Under the pieces are notes generated by a model. The model had not been told where the DNA came from and searched no databases. It saw only the letters and a list, made by a program, of their open reading frames with translations. This document shows positions 27,473 to 37,689 of a stretch of DNA of 57,286 nucleotides, one piece after another; position 1 is the first letter of the stretch; each line of letters opens with the position of its first letter. The stretch is taken from the NCBI RefSeq assembly GCF_015223435.1, contig NZ_VHKO01000017.1:1-57286 (forward strand). The letters run 5' to 3'. The translations under genes and the position numbers were made by a program. The stretch comes from Vibrio hibernica. GTDB taxonomy: Bacteria > Pseudomonadota > Gammaproteobacteria > Enterobacterales > Vibrionaceae.

Positions 27473-28684
27473 ATGTTTCATCCAGTATCGGCCTTTATAG
27501 GGTTACGTTATTTACGAGGTCGTTCCGGTGATAAATTCAGCCGCTTTGTGTCTTATATGTCAACTGCCGGTATTTCCATCGGTGTCTTGTCATTAATTAC
27601 CGTACTTTCGGTAATGAATGGTTTTGAAGGCCAATTAAAGCAAAAGATTTTGGGTGTTTTACCGCAAGCTGTAGTCAGTCAATTTGATGGAAAAACATTA
27701 TTCAATTCACAAAAACTACCAGGATTTTTACTTGAACTGCCTTATGTTGAACAAATCTCGCCATTGGTACGAAGTGAAGCGGTAATACAAAGTTCATCAC
27801 GCTTGAGCGCGGGTCTGATGATTGGCATTGAACCAAGTGAAACTGATCCTATTGCCGATAGAATGATGATGGGGCAAGTTTCCGACCTATCACCTGGCTC
27901 TTATCATGTATTTTTAGGCCATACACTGGCCAGAACGTTAAATGTAACGCTAGGCGATAAAGTACGCTTAATGGTGACTGAAGCCAGCCAATTTACCCCA
28001 TTAGGAAGAATACCGAGCCAACGTAACTTCACCGTTGCCGGGATTTTTAATACGGGTTCAGATGTCGATGGCATGTTGATGGTGACCAATATTCAAGATG
28101 CAGGCCGTTTGTTGCGCTATTCGCCAACAACAATTTCTGGTTGGCGTCTATTTTTCTCCGATCCTTTTGTCGTTTCCGAGCTTTCAACGAAAGCGTTGCC
28201 TGAAGGGTGGCATTGGTCTGATTGGCGTGATCAAAGAGGAGAATTATTTCAAGCGGTGAGAATGGAAAAGAACATGATGGGACTTATGCTTGGTCTTATC
28301 ATCGCGGTCGCAGCATTTAACATCATTTCCGCTTTAATCATGGTGGTCATGGAAAAACAATCTGAAGTGGCGATATTAAAAACTCAAGGCATGACCAATC
28401 ATCAAGTTCTTGCAATTTTTATCGTACAAGGTGCTAGCAGTGGTGTTATCGGGGCTATTGTTGGTGGGGTACTGGGTACGTTGCTAGCGGCTAACTTAAA
28501 TGATGTACTCAATACTGTTGGTTTCTCATTGTTTGGTGGTGGCACTCAATTACCTGTAGTCATTTCACCAATGCAAATAGGTATCGTGATTATTTCAGCA
28601 ATTGCATTAAGTTTGTTAGCTACGTTATTTCCGTCTTATCGCGCAGCGTCAGTGAAGCCGGCTGAAGCATTACGTTATGAATAG
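27473..28684 (+). CDS. lolC: Lipoprotein-releasing ABC transporter permease LolC
   Basis: The start at ATG 27473 (AGGG upstream) gives 403 residues beginning [31 protein letters not shown], typical of LolC. It has four helices (about 25-45, then three in 265-395) and a large periplasmic domain between helices 1 and 2. The FtsX/MacB-type C-terminal unit ends [16 protein letters not shown]. With LolD and LolE it extracts lipoproteins from the inner membrane and hands them to LolA. It is first of lolC-lolD-lolE and divergent from mfd. Confidence 0.95.
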   Translation: MFHPVSAFIGLRYLRGRSGDKFSRFVSYMSTAGISIGVLSLITVLSVMNGFEGQLKQKILGVLPQAVVSQFDGKTLFNSQKLPGFLLELPYVEQISPLVRSEAVIQSSSRLSAGLMIGIEPSETDPIADRMMMGQVSDLSPGSYHVFLGHTLARTLNVTLGDKVRLMVTEASQFTPLGRIPSQRNFTVAGIFNTGSDVDGMLMVTNIQDAGRLLRYSPTTISGWRLFFSDPFVVSELSTKALPEGWHWSDWRDQRGELFQAVRMEKNMMGLMLGLIIAVAAFNIISALIMVVMEKQSEVAILKTQGMTNHQVLAIFIVQGASSGVIGAIVGGVLGTLLAANLNDVLNTVGFSLFGGGTQLPVVISPMQIGIVIISAIALSLLATLFPSYRAASVKPAEALRYE

Positions 28685-28728
28685 AATTTTGTCTGTTAAG
28701 TCAGATTGTCAGATATAGAGTACAGATT

Positions 28729-29445
28729 ATGAAATCATTATTAAGCTGTCATGGCGTGTGTAAAACGTATCGTGAAGGTAGCCTTGAAACTGAAGTATTA
28801 AAAGGCGTCAGTCTGGACATTCAGAAAGGTGATTTTTTAGCGATCGTCGGTTCGTCAGGTTCAGGGAAAAGTACGTTACTGCATATATTAGGTGCATTAG
28901 ACAGTGCGACAAAAGGCGATGTGATATTGCTTGATCAATCTTTATTGAGTTTAAGTGCTAATAAGCAAGCAAAATTGCGCAATCAACATATTGGTTTTGT
29001 GTATCAGTTTCATCACCTGTTAGCTGATTTTACGGCGCTCGAAAATGTGTCGATGCCTTTATTGATTGGTGGAACTAAACCTGCGCAAGCTAAAAAAATG
29101 GCAAGTGATGTACTAGAACGAGTTGGTCTAGGACATCGGCTTGAACATAGGCCTTCTGAATTATCAGGCGGAGAAAGACAGCGTGTTGCGATTGCTCGTG
29201 CATTGGTGAATAAGCCAGATTTGGTGCTTGCCGATGAACCGACGGGGAATTTAGACCAAACGACAGCGTTAGGCATTTACGATTTAATGCGTCAGTTAAA
29301 CCGCGATTTTGGTACAGCATTTTTGGTGGTTACCCATGATGATGATCTTGCGCAAAAAATGGATAAGCAATTTACCATGCAAGATGGCATTTTAGACTGG
29401 TCTGTGAGCCGTGATGCTACGGCCGATAGTTTGATGGGTCAATAA
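28729..29445 (+). CDS. lolD: Lipoprotein-releasing ABC transporter ATPase LolD
   Basis: The 238-residue ATPase has Walker [13 protein letters not shown], a Q-loop region [22 protein letters not shown] signature [15 protein letters not shown], Walker [13 protein letters not shown] and the switch His in VVTHDDDL. The N-terminal [21 protein letters not shown] is typical of LolD. It lies 44 bases after lolC and 2 bases before lolE. Confidence 0.97.
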   Translation: MKSLLSCHGVCKTYREGSLETEVLKGVSLDIQKGDFLAIVGSSGSGKSTLLHILGALDSATKGDVILLDQSLLSLSANKQAKLRNQHIGFVYQFHHLLADFTALENVSMPLLIGGTKPAQAKKMASDVLERVGLGHRLEHRPSELSGGERQRVAIARALVNKPDLVLADEPTGNLDQTTALGIYDLMRQLNRDFGTAFLVVTHDDDLAQKMDKQFTMQDGILDWSVSRDATADSLMGQ

Positions 29446-29447
29446 CG

Positions 29448-30692
29448 ATGTTGTTATCTTTTTTTATTGGTAAGAAATTTAGTCGAGCAAGACAACGGAA
29501 TAAATTAGTTTCATTTATATCGCTATCTTCTACTTTAGGCATCGCCGTTGGTGTTGCCGTGATCATCATTGGCTTGTCTGCGATGAATGGCTTTGAACGT
29601 GAATTAGAGAATCGTGTGTTGTCGGTGATCCCTCAAGCAGAAATTGAAGGCGTACGAGGCCCGATTAATGATTGGCAGCAAGTTGCAAAAATTGCGCATA
29701 AGAATGAAGATGTTAAAGCGGTTGCACCCTATGTTCGATTTACTGCCTTGATCGAGCGAGGCAGCAAATTAAAAGCGGTTGAAGTGCGTGCTGTCGATGC
29801 GAGCTTTGAACGTGCAGTATCAACAATGTCTCATTATGTTGACAAGAATGCGTGGCAAAATTTCAGACCCGATCAGCAACAAATCATCTTAGGAAGAGGG
29901 GTTGCGGATAAACTTAACGTAAAAGTAGGGGATTCCGTGTCCGTATTGATCCCGCCGAGTAATACAACGAATACGGCGCAATTAAGTGCTCCTAAACGTG
30001 TACGTTTAACGGTTACTGGCTTTTTAGATCTTGGTGGGCAAATTGATCATAGTTTGGTGTTAATACCATTAGAAGATGGTCAGCAATATATGAAGTTGAG
30101 CGATGGTGTGACGGGCGTTTCATTGAAGGTTCGTGATGTTTTCAATGCGGATATTGTGGTGCGTCAGGTAGGATCTCAAATCCCAGTTTATGCGTATTTA
30201 AAAAGCTGGAAAGAAAAGTATGGCTTTTTACATCATGATATTCAAATGGTACGCACAATCATGTACTTAGTGATGGTGCTAGTCATTGGCGTAGCAAGTT
30301 TTAATATTGTCTCAACCTTAATGATGGCAGTGAAAGATAGGGCTTCTGATATTGCGATTCTACGAACGATGGGCGCAAGTGATGGCTTGATAAAGCGGAT
30401 ATTCATTTGGTATGGCGTATTGTCTGGCGTATTTGGTAGTATTGTCGGGAGTGTATTTGGCATTCTAGTCGCTATGAATCTAACGCCGTTAATACAAGGT
30501 CTAGAAACATTAATAGGGCATCAATTTTTGTCTGGAGATATCTATTTTATTGATTTTCTACCATCGCAAGTGGTGTGGTCTGATGTTTTTCTAGTATCGG
30601 GAACGGCTATCACATTAAGCTTACTTGCCACATGGTATCCGGCATCTCGTGCGAGTAACTTGAACCCAGCGACGGTTTTGAGTGCTAAGTAA
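29448..30692 (+). CDS. lolE: Lipoprotein-releasing ABC transporter permease LolE
   Basis: The 414-residue protein is paralogous to LolC: N-terminal SFFIGKKFSRARQRNKLVSFISLSSTLGIAVGVAVIIIGLSAMNGFERELENRVL, a periplasmic domain, three C-terminal helices and the ending SRASNLNPATVLSAK. Start two bases after lolD indicates coupling. It forms the membrane channel with LolC. Confidence 0.95.
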   Translation: MLLSFFIGKKFSRARQRNKLVSFISLSSTLGIAVGVAVIIIGLSAMNGFERELENRVLSVIPQAEIEGVRGPINDWQQVAKIAHKNEDVKAVAPYVRFTALIERGSKLKAVEVRAVDASFERAVSTMSHYVDKNAWQNFRPDQQQIILGRGVADKLNVKVGDSVSVLIPPSNTTNTAQLSAPKRVRLTVTGFLDLGGQIDHSLVLIPLEDGQQYMKLSDGVTGVSLKVRDVFNADIVVRQVGSQIPVYAYLKSWKEKYGFLHHDIQMVRTIMYLVMVLVIGVASFNIVSTLMMAVKDRASDIAILRTMGASDGLIKRIFIWYGVLSGVFGSIVGSVFGILVAMNLTPLIQGLETLIGHQFLSGDIYFIDFLPSQVVWSDVFLVSGTAITLSLLATWYPASRASNLNPATVLSAK

Positions 30693-30747
30693 AGGTTAAG
30701 TAAGAAATCTAAGATAAGTAAGACGAGTATCGAGTCTTAAAAATAAG

Positions 30748-30798
30748 AGTGCTATCAGTTTGGTTCATCAAGAACTTTAACTGGATAGCACTTTTTTT
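30748..30798 (+). terminator. Terminator of lolCDE
   Basis: AGTGCTATC (30748-30756) pairs with GATAGCACT (30784-30792), extended inward by AGTT/AACT with one bulge, and is followed by T residues to 30798. Confidence 0.85.
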
Positions 30799-30849
30799 AT
30801 GTCTCCTATTTTGTCTTGATGTAGAGGTCTTAATTTTAACGTTAATCAG

Positions 30850-31359
30850 TTATCGTAAACGACGTTTTTGCCAGCTTCGTACTACCGAATATCGCCATAA
30901 GCCTTGAATACCAAAGTAACCGACGATAGATAATACAAGACCACAGATAAAGCAGCCAAGTAGCAACGGCGGGCCAATAGTATGAAGCTGTTCTATGAAG
31001 AAATTCCACGACAATTCGAAATGAAAATCTTGTGGTGGTGTATGCATTATCCAAGCCCCAATACGATAGGCAAAATAGAAGAGGATTGGCATCGTTAGCG
31101 GATTACTTACCCATACCAACGCAACGGATAATGGTAAATTTACACCACATAAAATCGCGACTCCCGCGGCCATGATCATCTGACTTGGAAGAGGGATAAA
31201 CGCAATGAATAAACCCACAGCAAAAGCGCCGGCTGCAGAGCGTCGGTTCAAAGACCATAAATTTGGGTTGTATAAAACAGAGCCAAATATCTTTAAGGCT
31301 TTTTGGCGTTTTATCGTTTCATGATCGGGCATAAAACGTTTAATTAATTTTTTTGGCAT
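30850..31359 (-). CDS. DUF2062-family membrane protein
   Basis: The 169-residue protein begins MPKKLIKRFMPDHETIKRQKAL and has three or four helices with the family motif NRRSAAGAFAVGLFIAFIPLPSQMIMAAG and VSNPLTMPILFYFAYRIG. DUF2062 has no assigned biochemical function. It is divergent from comEC with only 17 bases between the two start regions, so each promoter must lie within the other gene. No Shine-Dalgarno is visible. Confidence 0.88.
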   Translation of the reverse strand: MPKKLIKRFMPDHETIKRQKALKIFGSVLYNPNLWSLNRRSAAGAFAVGLFIAFIPLPSQMIMAAGVAILCGVNLPLSVALVWVSNPLTMPILFYFAYRIGAWIMHTPPQDFHFELSWNFFIEQLHTIGPPLLLGCFICGLVLSIVGYFGIQGLWRYSVVRSWQKRRLR

Positions 31360-31364
31360 AAGTC

Positions 31365-31379
31365 AGGGGGGCTCACATT
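31365..31379 (+). promoter_or_regulatory. Shine-Dalgarno AGGGGGG with ATT start for comEC
   Basis: AGGGGGG (31365-31371), spacer CTCAC, then ATT (31377-31379) in frame with comEC. Spacing is optimal for initiation, yet the codon is ATT, a very weak start known chiefly from infC. An ATG-to-ATT change would sharply reduce ComEC synthesis. Confidence 0.5.
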
Positions 31380-33713
31380 AATCGCAATTGGAATCTGCTC
31401 AGTTTTATTATCAGCATCGCAAGTGGTGCATTTTGGCCATGGATGCCGACATTGTTCTGGCTAGTACCGATTGTTTTTCTTTTTATTATTAGCTACTTCA
31501 CTCACTGGGCTTTCGCTAAGTGGTCGCGTGGTTTGATTTTAGGCTGCTTAGTTGTGATCACGCAAGCCAATAACTTCAGTTTAATGACTCAAACCCTCTT
31601 TCAACGTGGCGATGATATTATCATAAAAGGTCAGGTTTCCGATTTTTTTAAATCACAGAATCATGGCGGTAAATTTACTCTTCAGGTGAGGCAGATAAAC
31701 CATCAACCTTTACCGTGGTGGTATGTTCCTAAGCTTAATGTGTTTCTGCCTCACAATTCTGACAGCATATCGTCTTCACTTCCTCAATTGGGTGAAAAGT
31801 GGCAATTTAAAGTTACTCTTAAACCAATCATCGGCCAGCTGAATCAAGCTGGGTTCGACAGTGAACAATATTACCTTGCGAATGGTTGGCATGCGAAAGC
31901 CGTTGTTGATACCAAATCACTCGAAAATAACAAACGTCAAGATAGCCGATCGCCGCGTAACTGGCTGCACCAACAAGCGGAATCTATGATTTCAAATATG
32001 AATGCAGCACCTTATTTATTAGCATTAAGTTTTGGTGAGCGCGCATCAATGTCATCGCAAGATTGGCAATGGCTCAGAGATAGTGGTTTATCTCATTTGA
32101 TGGCTATTTCAGGGTTACATATTGGCTTAGCATTTTTTATCGGATGGTGGTTAGGCAAGAGATTGATGAGCCTAGTTTTTATCTATAGCCATTTTGATCC
32201 AGTGGCTTACTTTTTACCTTATGGTTTGGCTATTTTATGTGCGGGGATCTATGCCTACTTAGCTGGCTTTTCGTTGCCAACAGAGCGAGCGTTTATTTTC
32301 GGTTTATGCTTTCTATTTCGTAATGTAATCCATATTCATTGGTCGCTATGGCAAGTGTTATTATTTTCTTTAGCGATTATCTTAGTGGTTCAACCCTTCG
32401 CGGTTCTATTGGCAAGCTTTTGGTTATCTTTTTCTGCTGTGATGGTGATTTATATGTCGTCATGGTTTTGGGTCAAAACTCAATCAAAATCTCGTACGTT
32501 GTTGGTTAAAATTATCAATGTTTGCATTATCCAACTTGGCTTATTTATCGGTTTGGTTGCCACGACGACTTTCATTTTTGGCGGATTTAGTTGGGTGTCA
32601 CCTTTGGTGAATATTATTGTGGTTCCGTGGGTGAGTTTACTCACGGTTCCGATTGTTTTTATTGCCTTGATAATGACTCTATTCACGGCAATAGGATTGC
32701 CGTTTGATTGGGCAAAAGCGTTATGGCAATTGGCTGATTGGAGCTTTTCGCCTGTTTTCATTGTGATGAAAGAAGTAGAAGGCAGCTGGATCCTAGCTTC
32801 GCATGTTTGGGCTTACAGTGCATTACTGATAGCGGTATTGCTATTAATTGTTAAATATCTAGGTTGGTATCGAAGTTTTGTAGGATTAAGCATTCTTGGA
32901 ACGATGACTTACTATGGATTCAAACCTTCGGCTAAGTGGCAGGTAGAAGTGTTGGATGTAGGGCAAGGACTCGCAATATTGATTGGGCAGAAAAAAGAAT
33001 GGGTGTTGTATGACACTGGTAATCGTTGGGAGGGTGGTAGTATGGCACAATCCGTTATTTTACCTGTGTTGCAACAAAAAGGGATTGATCAACTTGAGGG
33101 GATGATCATTAGCCATACCGACTCAGATCATGCTGGTGGTAGAGACATTATAGAGAAAGCGTTAAAGCCAAAATGGAAACGGAGCAGTCAAACGATCATT
33201 GGTTATCAACCTTGTATTGCAGGAGAGCGTTGGAAATGGAAGCAACTTACGTTTACCGTAATATGGCCTCCTAAGTTAGTGCCTCGTGCTTATAATCCGC
33301 ATTCTTGTGTCATTAGAATCACAGATGGTCGATATAGTGTATTACTTACCGGTGATATTGATGCTCTTTCAGAAATGCTAATTGCCAGAAATTCGTATCA
33401 ATATTCTTCTATTCTACCGTCCGATATTCTTATTGTCCCACACCATGGGAGCAAAACCTCATCGTCTATCCATTTTGTGCAACAGACTCATGCCGAGATG
33501 GCTATTGCGTCTTTAGCGAAAAATAATCAATGGGGCCTGCCATCACCGATTGTGAAGCAAAGATATAAGGATCAAGGTATAAACTGGTGGGATACAGAGA
33601 ATGCAGGGCAAATCAGTATCCAATTTGAAGAAAACAATTGGTCTATTCGGTCATTAAGGCAGCAGCAATATGACCCTTGGTATAGGCAGATTGTGCATAA
33701 GGGGTTAGAATGA
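31377..33713 (+). CDS. comEC: DNA-uptake channel ComEC/Rec2
   Basis: A conventional ATG exists at 31443 (756 residues), but the frame stays open upstream to 31362. An ATT at 31377 sits 5 bases after AGGGGGG (31365-31371). The added 22 residues (NRNWNLLSFIISIASGAFWPW) supply the first membrane helix expected of ComEC, so I take 31377 (778 residues) as the likely start. An OB-like domain (about 80-170) and the competence helices follow (LMAISGLHIGLAFFIGWW). The C-terminal metallo-beta-lactamase-type domain has VLDVGQGLAILI, HTDSDHAGG, LLTGDIDALSE and PHHGSKTSSS. It conducts single-stranded DNA across the inner membrane in natural transformation. It lies upstream of msbA, as in Vibrio. Confidence 0.9.
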   Translation: MNRNWNLLSFIISIASGAFWPWMPTLFWLVPIVFLFIISYFTHWAFAKWSRGLILGCLVVITQANNFSLMTQTLFQRGDDIIIKGQVSDFFKSQNHGGKFTLQVRQINHQPLPWWYVPKLNVFLPHNSDSISSSLPQLGEKWQFKVTLKPIIGQLNQAGFDSEQYYLANGWHAKAVVDTKSLENNKRQDSRSPRNWLHQQAESMISNMNAAPYLLALSFGERASMSSQDWQWLRDSGLSHLMAISGLHIGLAFFIGWWLGKRLMSLVFIYSHFDPVAYFLPYGLAILCAGIYAYLAGFSLPTERAFIFGLCFLFRNVIHIHWSLWQVLLFSLAIILVVQPFAVLLASFWLSFSAVMVIYMSSWFWVKTQSKSRTLLVKIINVCIIQLGLFIGLVATTTFIFGGFSWVSPLVNIIVVPWVSLLTVPIVFIALIMTLFTAIGLPFDWAKALWQLADWSFSPVFIVMKEVEGSWILASHVWAYSALLIAVLLLIVKYLGWYRSFVGLSILGTMTYYGFKPSAKWQVEVLDVGQGLAILIGQKKEWVLYDTGNRWEGGSMAQSVILPVLQQKGIDQLEGMIISHTDSDHAGGRDIIEKALKPKWKRSSQTIIGYQPCIAGERWKWKQLTFTVIWPPKLVPRAYNPHSCVIRITDGRYSVLLTGDIDALSEMLIARNSYQYSSILPSDILIVPHHGSKTSSSIHFVQQTHAEMAIASLAKNNQWGLPSPIVKQRYKDQGINWWDTENAGQISIQFEENNWSIRSLRQQQYDPWYRQIVHKGLE

Positions 33714-33743
33714 TAGCAATTGTCTATTAAATTATAAGCCTCT

Positions 33744-35510
33744 ATGACTACCCAAAAAGACACGATATTGGAAAAAGACGAAAGCACGTTCCAAACCTTT
33801 AAAAAATTATGGCCAATGATCAGCATTTATAAAGCGGGTCTTATTGTTGCCAGTATCGCGCTTATTATTAATGCCGCGAGTGATACTTACATGGTGTCAT
33901 TACTAAAGCCATTGCTGGATGAAGGCTTTGGGAGTACCGAATCTAATTTCTTGAAAATCCTACCACTTATCGTTATGGGGATGATGATAGTTCGTGGTTT
34001 GAGTGGGTTTGTATCGACTTACTGCTTAAGTTGGGTGTCTGGTAATGTGGTGATGCAAATGCGCCGCAAGCTATTCAATCACTTCATGGAAATGCCCGTT
34101 AGTTATTTTGATAAAGAATCGACGGGTTCGTTATTGTCTCGTATTACTTATGACTCTGAACAAGTTGCTTCTGCTACCAGTAAAGCATTAGTGAGTATTG
34201 TGCGTGAAGGCGCGAGTATTATTGGTTTACTATTCTTAATGTTTTATAACAGCTGGCAGTTATCGATTGTCTTGATTGCAGTCGCGCCTATTGTGGCTTG
34301 GGCAATAGGGCTGGTTTCTAAGCGTTTTCGTAAGATCAGTAAAAATATGCAGAATATGATGGGGCACGTTACCTCATCAGCCGAACAAATGTTAAAAGGT
34401 CATAAAGTTGTACTCAGTTATGGCGGTCAGAATGTTGAAAAAGAACGTTTTGATAAAGTGAGTAATCAAATGCGTCAACAATCCATGAAAATGGTTTCGG
34501 CGCAGGCGGCAGCAAACCCAATTATTCAGGTGATTGCTTCAATAGCACTCGTCGTCGTACTGTACCTTGCTAGTATTGATTCGATTAAAGAGCAATTAAC
34601 CCCGGGGACTTTTTCGGTTATTTTCTCTGCTATGTTTGCGATGATGCGCCCACTTAAATCACTTACGAACGTAACTTCTGATTTCCAAAAAGGGATGGCT
34701 GCGTGTCAAACTTTATTTGGTTTAACTGAAATGCAGACGGAAGTAGATAACGGTAAGTTTGAAAAGTCGAAAGCGGTAGGCAATATTAAAGTAAAAGATG
34801 TTACCTTCACTTACCCAAGTAAAGACTCTCCAGCATTACGCAACGTCAGCTTTGATCTACCAGCGGGTAAAACAGTCGCCTTAGTTGGCCGTTCTGGTTC
34901 TGGTAAGAGTACTATTGCGAACTTATTTACTCGTTTTTATGATATTGATGAAGGTGAAATTTTCCTCGATGCCACCGAGATCCGCGATTATACCTTGTCA
35001 AACTTACGCACGCAGTTTGCTTTGGTTTCGCAAAATGTGCATTTATTTAATGACACGATTGCCAACAATATTGCTTATGCGGCACAAGACCAATACACCA
35101 TCGAACAAATCAAACAGGCTGCGACATTAGCGCATGCCACGGAATTTATCGAAGGCATGGATCAAGGTTTTGATACCATGATTGGTGAGAACGGTGCCAG
35201 CCTTTCGGGTGGTCAGCGCCAACGTTTAGCTATTGCTCGTGCATTACTGCGTGATTCTCCGGTGCTGATTTTAGATGAAGCGACATCGGCGTTAGATACT
35301 GAATCAGAACGAGCTATTCAAGCCGCTTTAGATGAACTTCAAAAGAATAAAACGGTATTAGTGATTGCGCACCGATTATCAACGATTGAAAGTGCTGATG
35401 AAATCTTAGTTGTTGATGAAGGTGAAATCATTGAACGTGGTAATCATGCTCAATTGATTGAAAAAGATGGGGCGTATGCACAACTACACCGGATTCAATT
35501 CGGTGAGTAA
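33744..35510 (+). CDS. msbA: Lipid A-core flippase MsbA
   Basis: The 588-residue half-transporter has six helices (about 25-320) and an ATPase domain with Walker [13 protein letters not shown]-loop [11 protein letters not shown], signature [15 protein letters not shown], Walker [13 protein letters not shown] and His in IAHRLSTIE. Length matches MsbA (582 in E. coli). It moves core-lipid A across the inner membrane. No Shine-Dalgarno is obvious before the ATG. It lies 30 bases after comEC and upstream of lpxK, the conserved msbA-lpxK order. Confidence 0.96.
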   Translation: MTTQKDTILEKDESTFQTFKKLWPMISIYKAGLIVASIALIINAASDTYMVSLLKPLLDEGFGSTESNFLKILPLIVMGMMIVRGLSGFVSTYCLSWVSGNVVMQMRRKLFNHFMEMPVSYFDKESTGSLLSRITYDSEQVASATSKALVSIVREGASIIGLLFLMFYNSWQLSIVLIAVAPIVAWAIGLVSKRFRKISKNMQNMMGHVTSSAEQMLKGHKVVLSYGGQNVEKERFDKVSNQMRQQSMKMVSAQAAANPIIQVIASIALVVVLYLASIDSIKEQLTPGTFSVIFSAMFAMMRPLKSLTNVTSDFQKGMAACQTLFGLTEMQTEVDNGKFEKSKAVGNIKVKDVTFTYPSKDSPALRNVSFDLPAGKTVALVGRSGSGKSTIANLFTRFYDIDEGEIFLDATEIRDYTLSNLRTQFALVSQNVHLFNDTIANNIAYAAQDQYTIEQIKQAATLAHATEFIEGMDQGFDTMIGENGASLSGGQRQRLAIARALLRDSPVLILDEATSALDTESERAIQAALDELQKNKTVLVIAHRLSTIESADEILVVDEGEIIERGNHAQLIEKDGAYAQLHRIQFGE

Positions 35511-35575
35511 TTCATGTTCCCTATTTGAAGTTGCCGCTGCCTCTAATCAGTTCAATCATATAGAGGGTAAAACCA

Positions 35576-35581
35576 ATGTAA
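35576..35581 (+). promoter_or_regulatory. ATG-TAA start-stop element in front of lpxK
   Basis: AGAGGG (35562-35567) is followed 8 bases later by ATG immediately followed by TAA (35576-35581). The ATG is in frame with lpxK, whose usable ATGs are at 35588 and 35600. It is either a mutated former start or a minimal ORF that tunes lpxK by reinitiation. Confidence 0.45.
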
Positions 35582-35599
35582 TCATGGATGCTGCAGAAT

Positions 35600-36598
35600 A
35601 TGATTGAAAAAATTTGGTTTCAACGCCACTGGTTGGGCTTTTTATTATCACCCGTGCTATGGCCTCTAAGCCTCTTATTTAAATGGATTAGCCAACGTCG
35701 TCGCAACCAGTTTTCATCTGGAGATAAACTCAGTTACCGTGCCTGTCTTCCAGTCATGGTTGTCGGTAATATCACGGCAGGTGGTAATGGTAAAACGCCC
35801 GTTGTGATTTGGTTAGTGGAAACTTTATTAGAACTTGGTTTTAAACCTGGCGTGGTATCGCGAGGTTATGGCGGTAAAGCGGCAGAATACCCATTTGTGG
35901 TGCAATCAGATTCAAAGCCAGCCGAATCTGGAGATGAACCTCTACTGATAAAGCGTCGAACAGGGGTGCCTGTTGTCGTTGATCCTGTGCGCAGTCAAGC
36001 GGTTAAGGCATTGGAAGCACAAGGTGTGGATATTATTGTGACCGATGACGGTTTACAGCATTATGCCTTACAGCGTGATATTGAGTTTATCGTCATTGAT
36101 GGAAAGCGCCGTTTTGGTAATCAGCAGTTCATTCCATTTGGCCCATTACGTGAAGGGTTAGATCGCTTAAAGCAAGTCGATTTTCTTATTACCAATGGCG
36201 GGAATGCTCAAGGGCATGAAATCTCGATGAGTTTGAAACCAAGTTTAGCGGTAAACCTAAAAACGGGCGAAAAAAAATCCGTTACAGAGTTATCTCAGCT
36301 TGTTGCTTTTGCTGGTATTGGCCATCCACCGCGATTTTTTCAAACTTTAAATGATTTAGGTGCTCAGGTAGTAAAAACTCAAGGCTTTGCCGATCATAAA
36401 GATTTTGATCAATCTGAATTGAATGAATTGGCCAAGCAAGGACATAACCTAATCATGACGGAAAAAGATGCGGTTAAATGTCATCAATTTGCACAAGAGA
36501 ATTGGTGGTATTTACCGGTTTCTGCCAATATCAGTGAAGAAAGTACACAACGAATTATTCAAAAAATTATTAAGGTAAAAAGCGGTTATGGATCATAG
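35600..36598 (+). CDS. lpxK: Tetraacyldisaccharide 4'-kinase LpxK
   Basis: I prefer ATG 35600 (332 residues, [13 protein letters not shown]) because LpxK proteins usually begin this way; ATG 35588 adds four residues. An N-terminal membrane helix (about 11-30) precedes the P-loop [16 protein letters not shown]. The VSRGYGGK and [20 protein letters not shown] motifs and [14 protein letters not shown] (catalytic Asp) are all present. It phosphorylates the lipid A disaccharide at the 4' position on the inner face of the membrane. It overlaps ycaR by 11 bases. The start-stop element lies just upstream. Confidence 0.94.
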   Translation: MIEKIWFQRHWLGFLLSPVLWPLSLLFKWISQRRRNQFSSGDKLSYRACLPVMVVGNITAGGNGKTPVVIWLVETLLELGFKPGVVSRGYGGKAAEYPFVVQSDSKPAESGDEPLLIKRRTGVPVVVDPVRSQAVKALEAQGVDIIVTDDGLQHYALQRDIEFIVIDGKRRFGNQQFIPFGPLREGLDRLKQVDFLITNGGNAQGHEISMSLKPSLAVNLKTGEKKSVTELSQLVAFAGIGHPPRFFQTLNDLGAQVVKTQGFADHKDFDQSELNELAKQGHNLIMTEKDAVKCHQFAQENWWYLPVSANISEESTQRIIQKIIKVKSGYGS

Positions 36599-36767
36599 AT
36601 TACTTGAAATAGTGGCGTGCCCTGTATGTAAAGGCAAAGTGATATTGGATAAAGAAAAACAAGAGCTTATTTGTAAGTTTGATCGCCTTGCTTATCCAAT
36701 CAAAGAAGGCATTCCTGTGATGCTTGAAGTGGAAGCGCGTAAAATAGCGATGGATGAGGGCAGATAA
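36588..36767 (+). CDS. ycaR: Trm112/YcaR-family small zinc-binding protein
   Basis: The 59-residue protein begins [21 protein letters not shown] and ends in an EGR tail, with [16 protein letters not shown] in the middle, the YcaR signature. The CPVC knuckle supplies two metal ligands; the second pair of cysteines is incomplete (only C29). It overlaps the end of lpxK and its TAA overlaps the kdsB ATG (TAATG), so lpxK-ycaR-kdsB are translationally chained. The function in bacteria is unclear. Confidence 0.9.
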   Translation: MDHRLLEIVACPVCKGKVILDKEKQELICKFDRLAYPIKEGIPVMLEVEARKIAMDEGR

Positions 36768-37519
36768 TGTCTTTCACTGTTGTTATTCCTTCTCGCTACC
36801 AGTCCTCTCGTCTGCCGGGTAAACCATTAGCGGATATTGCTGGCAAGCCTATGGTTCAGCGGGTTTACGATCAAGCTATGCAATCTGGCGCAGAACGTGT
36901 CATTGTGGCAACGGATGATGCCCGTATTCAATCGGTAGTGGAAAGCTTTGGTGGTGAAGTTTGTATGACATCACCCGATCATCAATCGGGCACTGAACGT
37001 CTAGCGGAAGTGATTAAAAAAATGGCGATTGCCGATGCTCACATTATTGTTAATGTTCAAGGTGATGAACCTTTGATTCCGCCAAGTATTATTAAGCAAG
37101 TTGCTAATAACCTTGCGAATAGTATTGCGCCAATGGCGACACTTGCAGTCGAAATAACACATGAAAGTGAAGTGTTTAATCCCAACGCCGTGAAAGTGGT
37201 CACCGATAAAGATGGCTATGCTTTATATTTTAGCCGCGCTTCTATTCCTTGGGATCGTGATGCTTGGGCGAGCGATCCTAAAATAGTGAAGAATGCCTTA
37301 ATGCGCCATATAGGTATTTATGCTTATCGTGCTGGCTTTATCAATACTTATATTAGTTGGCAGCCTAGCGCGCTCGAACAAATCGAATCATTAGAGCAAT
37401 TACGCGTGCTTTGGTACGGTGAAAAAATTCATGTAGCCGTAGCAAAAGAAGCTCCAGCAGCAGGGGTGGATACACCCGAAGATTTAGAGTTAGTGCGTAA
37501 GATCATCGCAAAAGAGTAA
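36767..37519 (+). CDS. kdsB: CMP-KDO synthetase KdsB
   Basis: The 250-residue protein begins [32 protein letters not shown], the nucleotidyltransferase signature of Kds[13 protein letters not shown] binds metal and CTP, and [13 protein letters not shown] and [12 protein letters not shown] are family motifs. It activates KDO with CTP for attachment to lipid A. Length matches E. coli (248). It is last of the lpxK-ycaR-kdsB set and is followed by a terminator. Confidence 0.97.
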   Translation: MSFTVVIPSRYQSSRLPGKPLADIAGKPMVQRVYDQAMQSGAERVIVATDDARIQSVVESFGGEVCMTSPDHQSGTERLAEVIKKMAIADAHIIVNVQGDEPLIPPSIIKQVANNLANSIAPMATLAVEITHESEVFNPNAVKVVTDKDGYALYFSRASIPWDRDAWASDPKIVKNALMRHIGIYAYRAGFINTYISWQPSALEQIESLEQLRVLWYGEKIHVAVAKEAPAAGVDTPEDLELVRKIIAKE

Positions 37520-37543
37520 ATTTAGCGCTGATTGAATGAAATT

Positions 37544-37582
37544 AAAAAAGCTCAGTTCATAGTTTGAACTGAGCTTTTTTTT
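37544..37582 (+). terminator. Terminator of the msbA/lpxK/kdsB region
   Basis: AGCTCAGTTC (37549-37558) pairs perfectly with GAACTGAGCT (37566-37575), preceded by six A and followed by T residues to 37582. Confidence 0.92.
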
Positions 37583-37689
37583 AATCCCAACACGCCTTAG
37601 AAAATAGCGTTTAGAAAACATAACCTAGAAATATCAAACCTGTAAATTATGTATTACTGGCTTGATATTAGGCGATAGATGACATTAAT

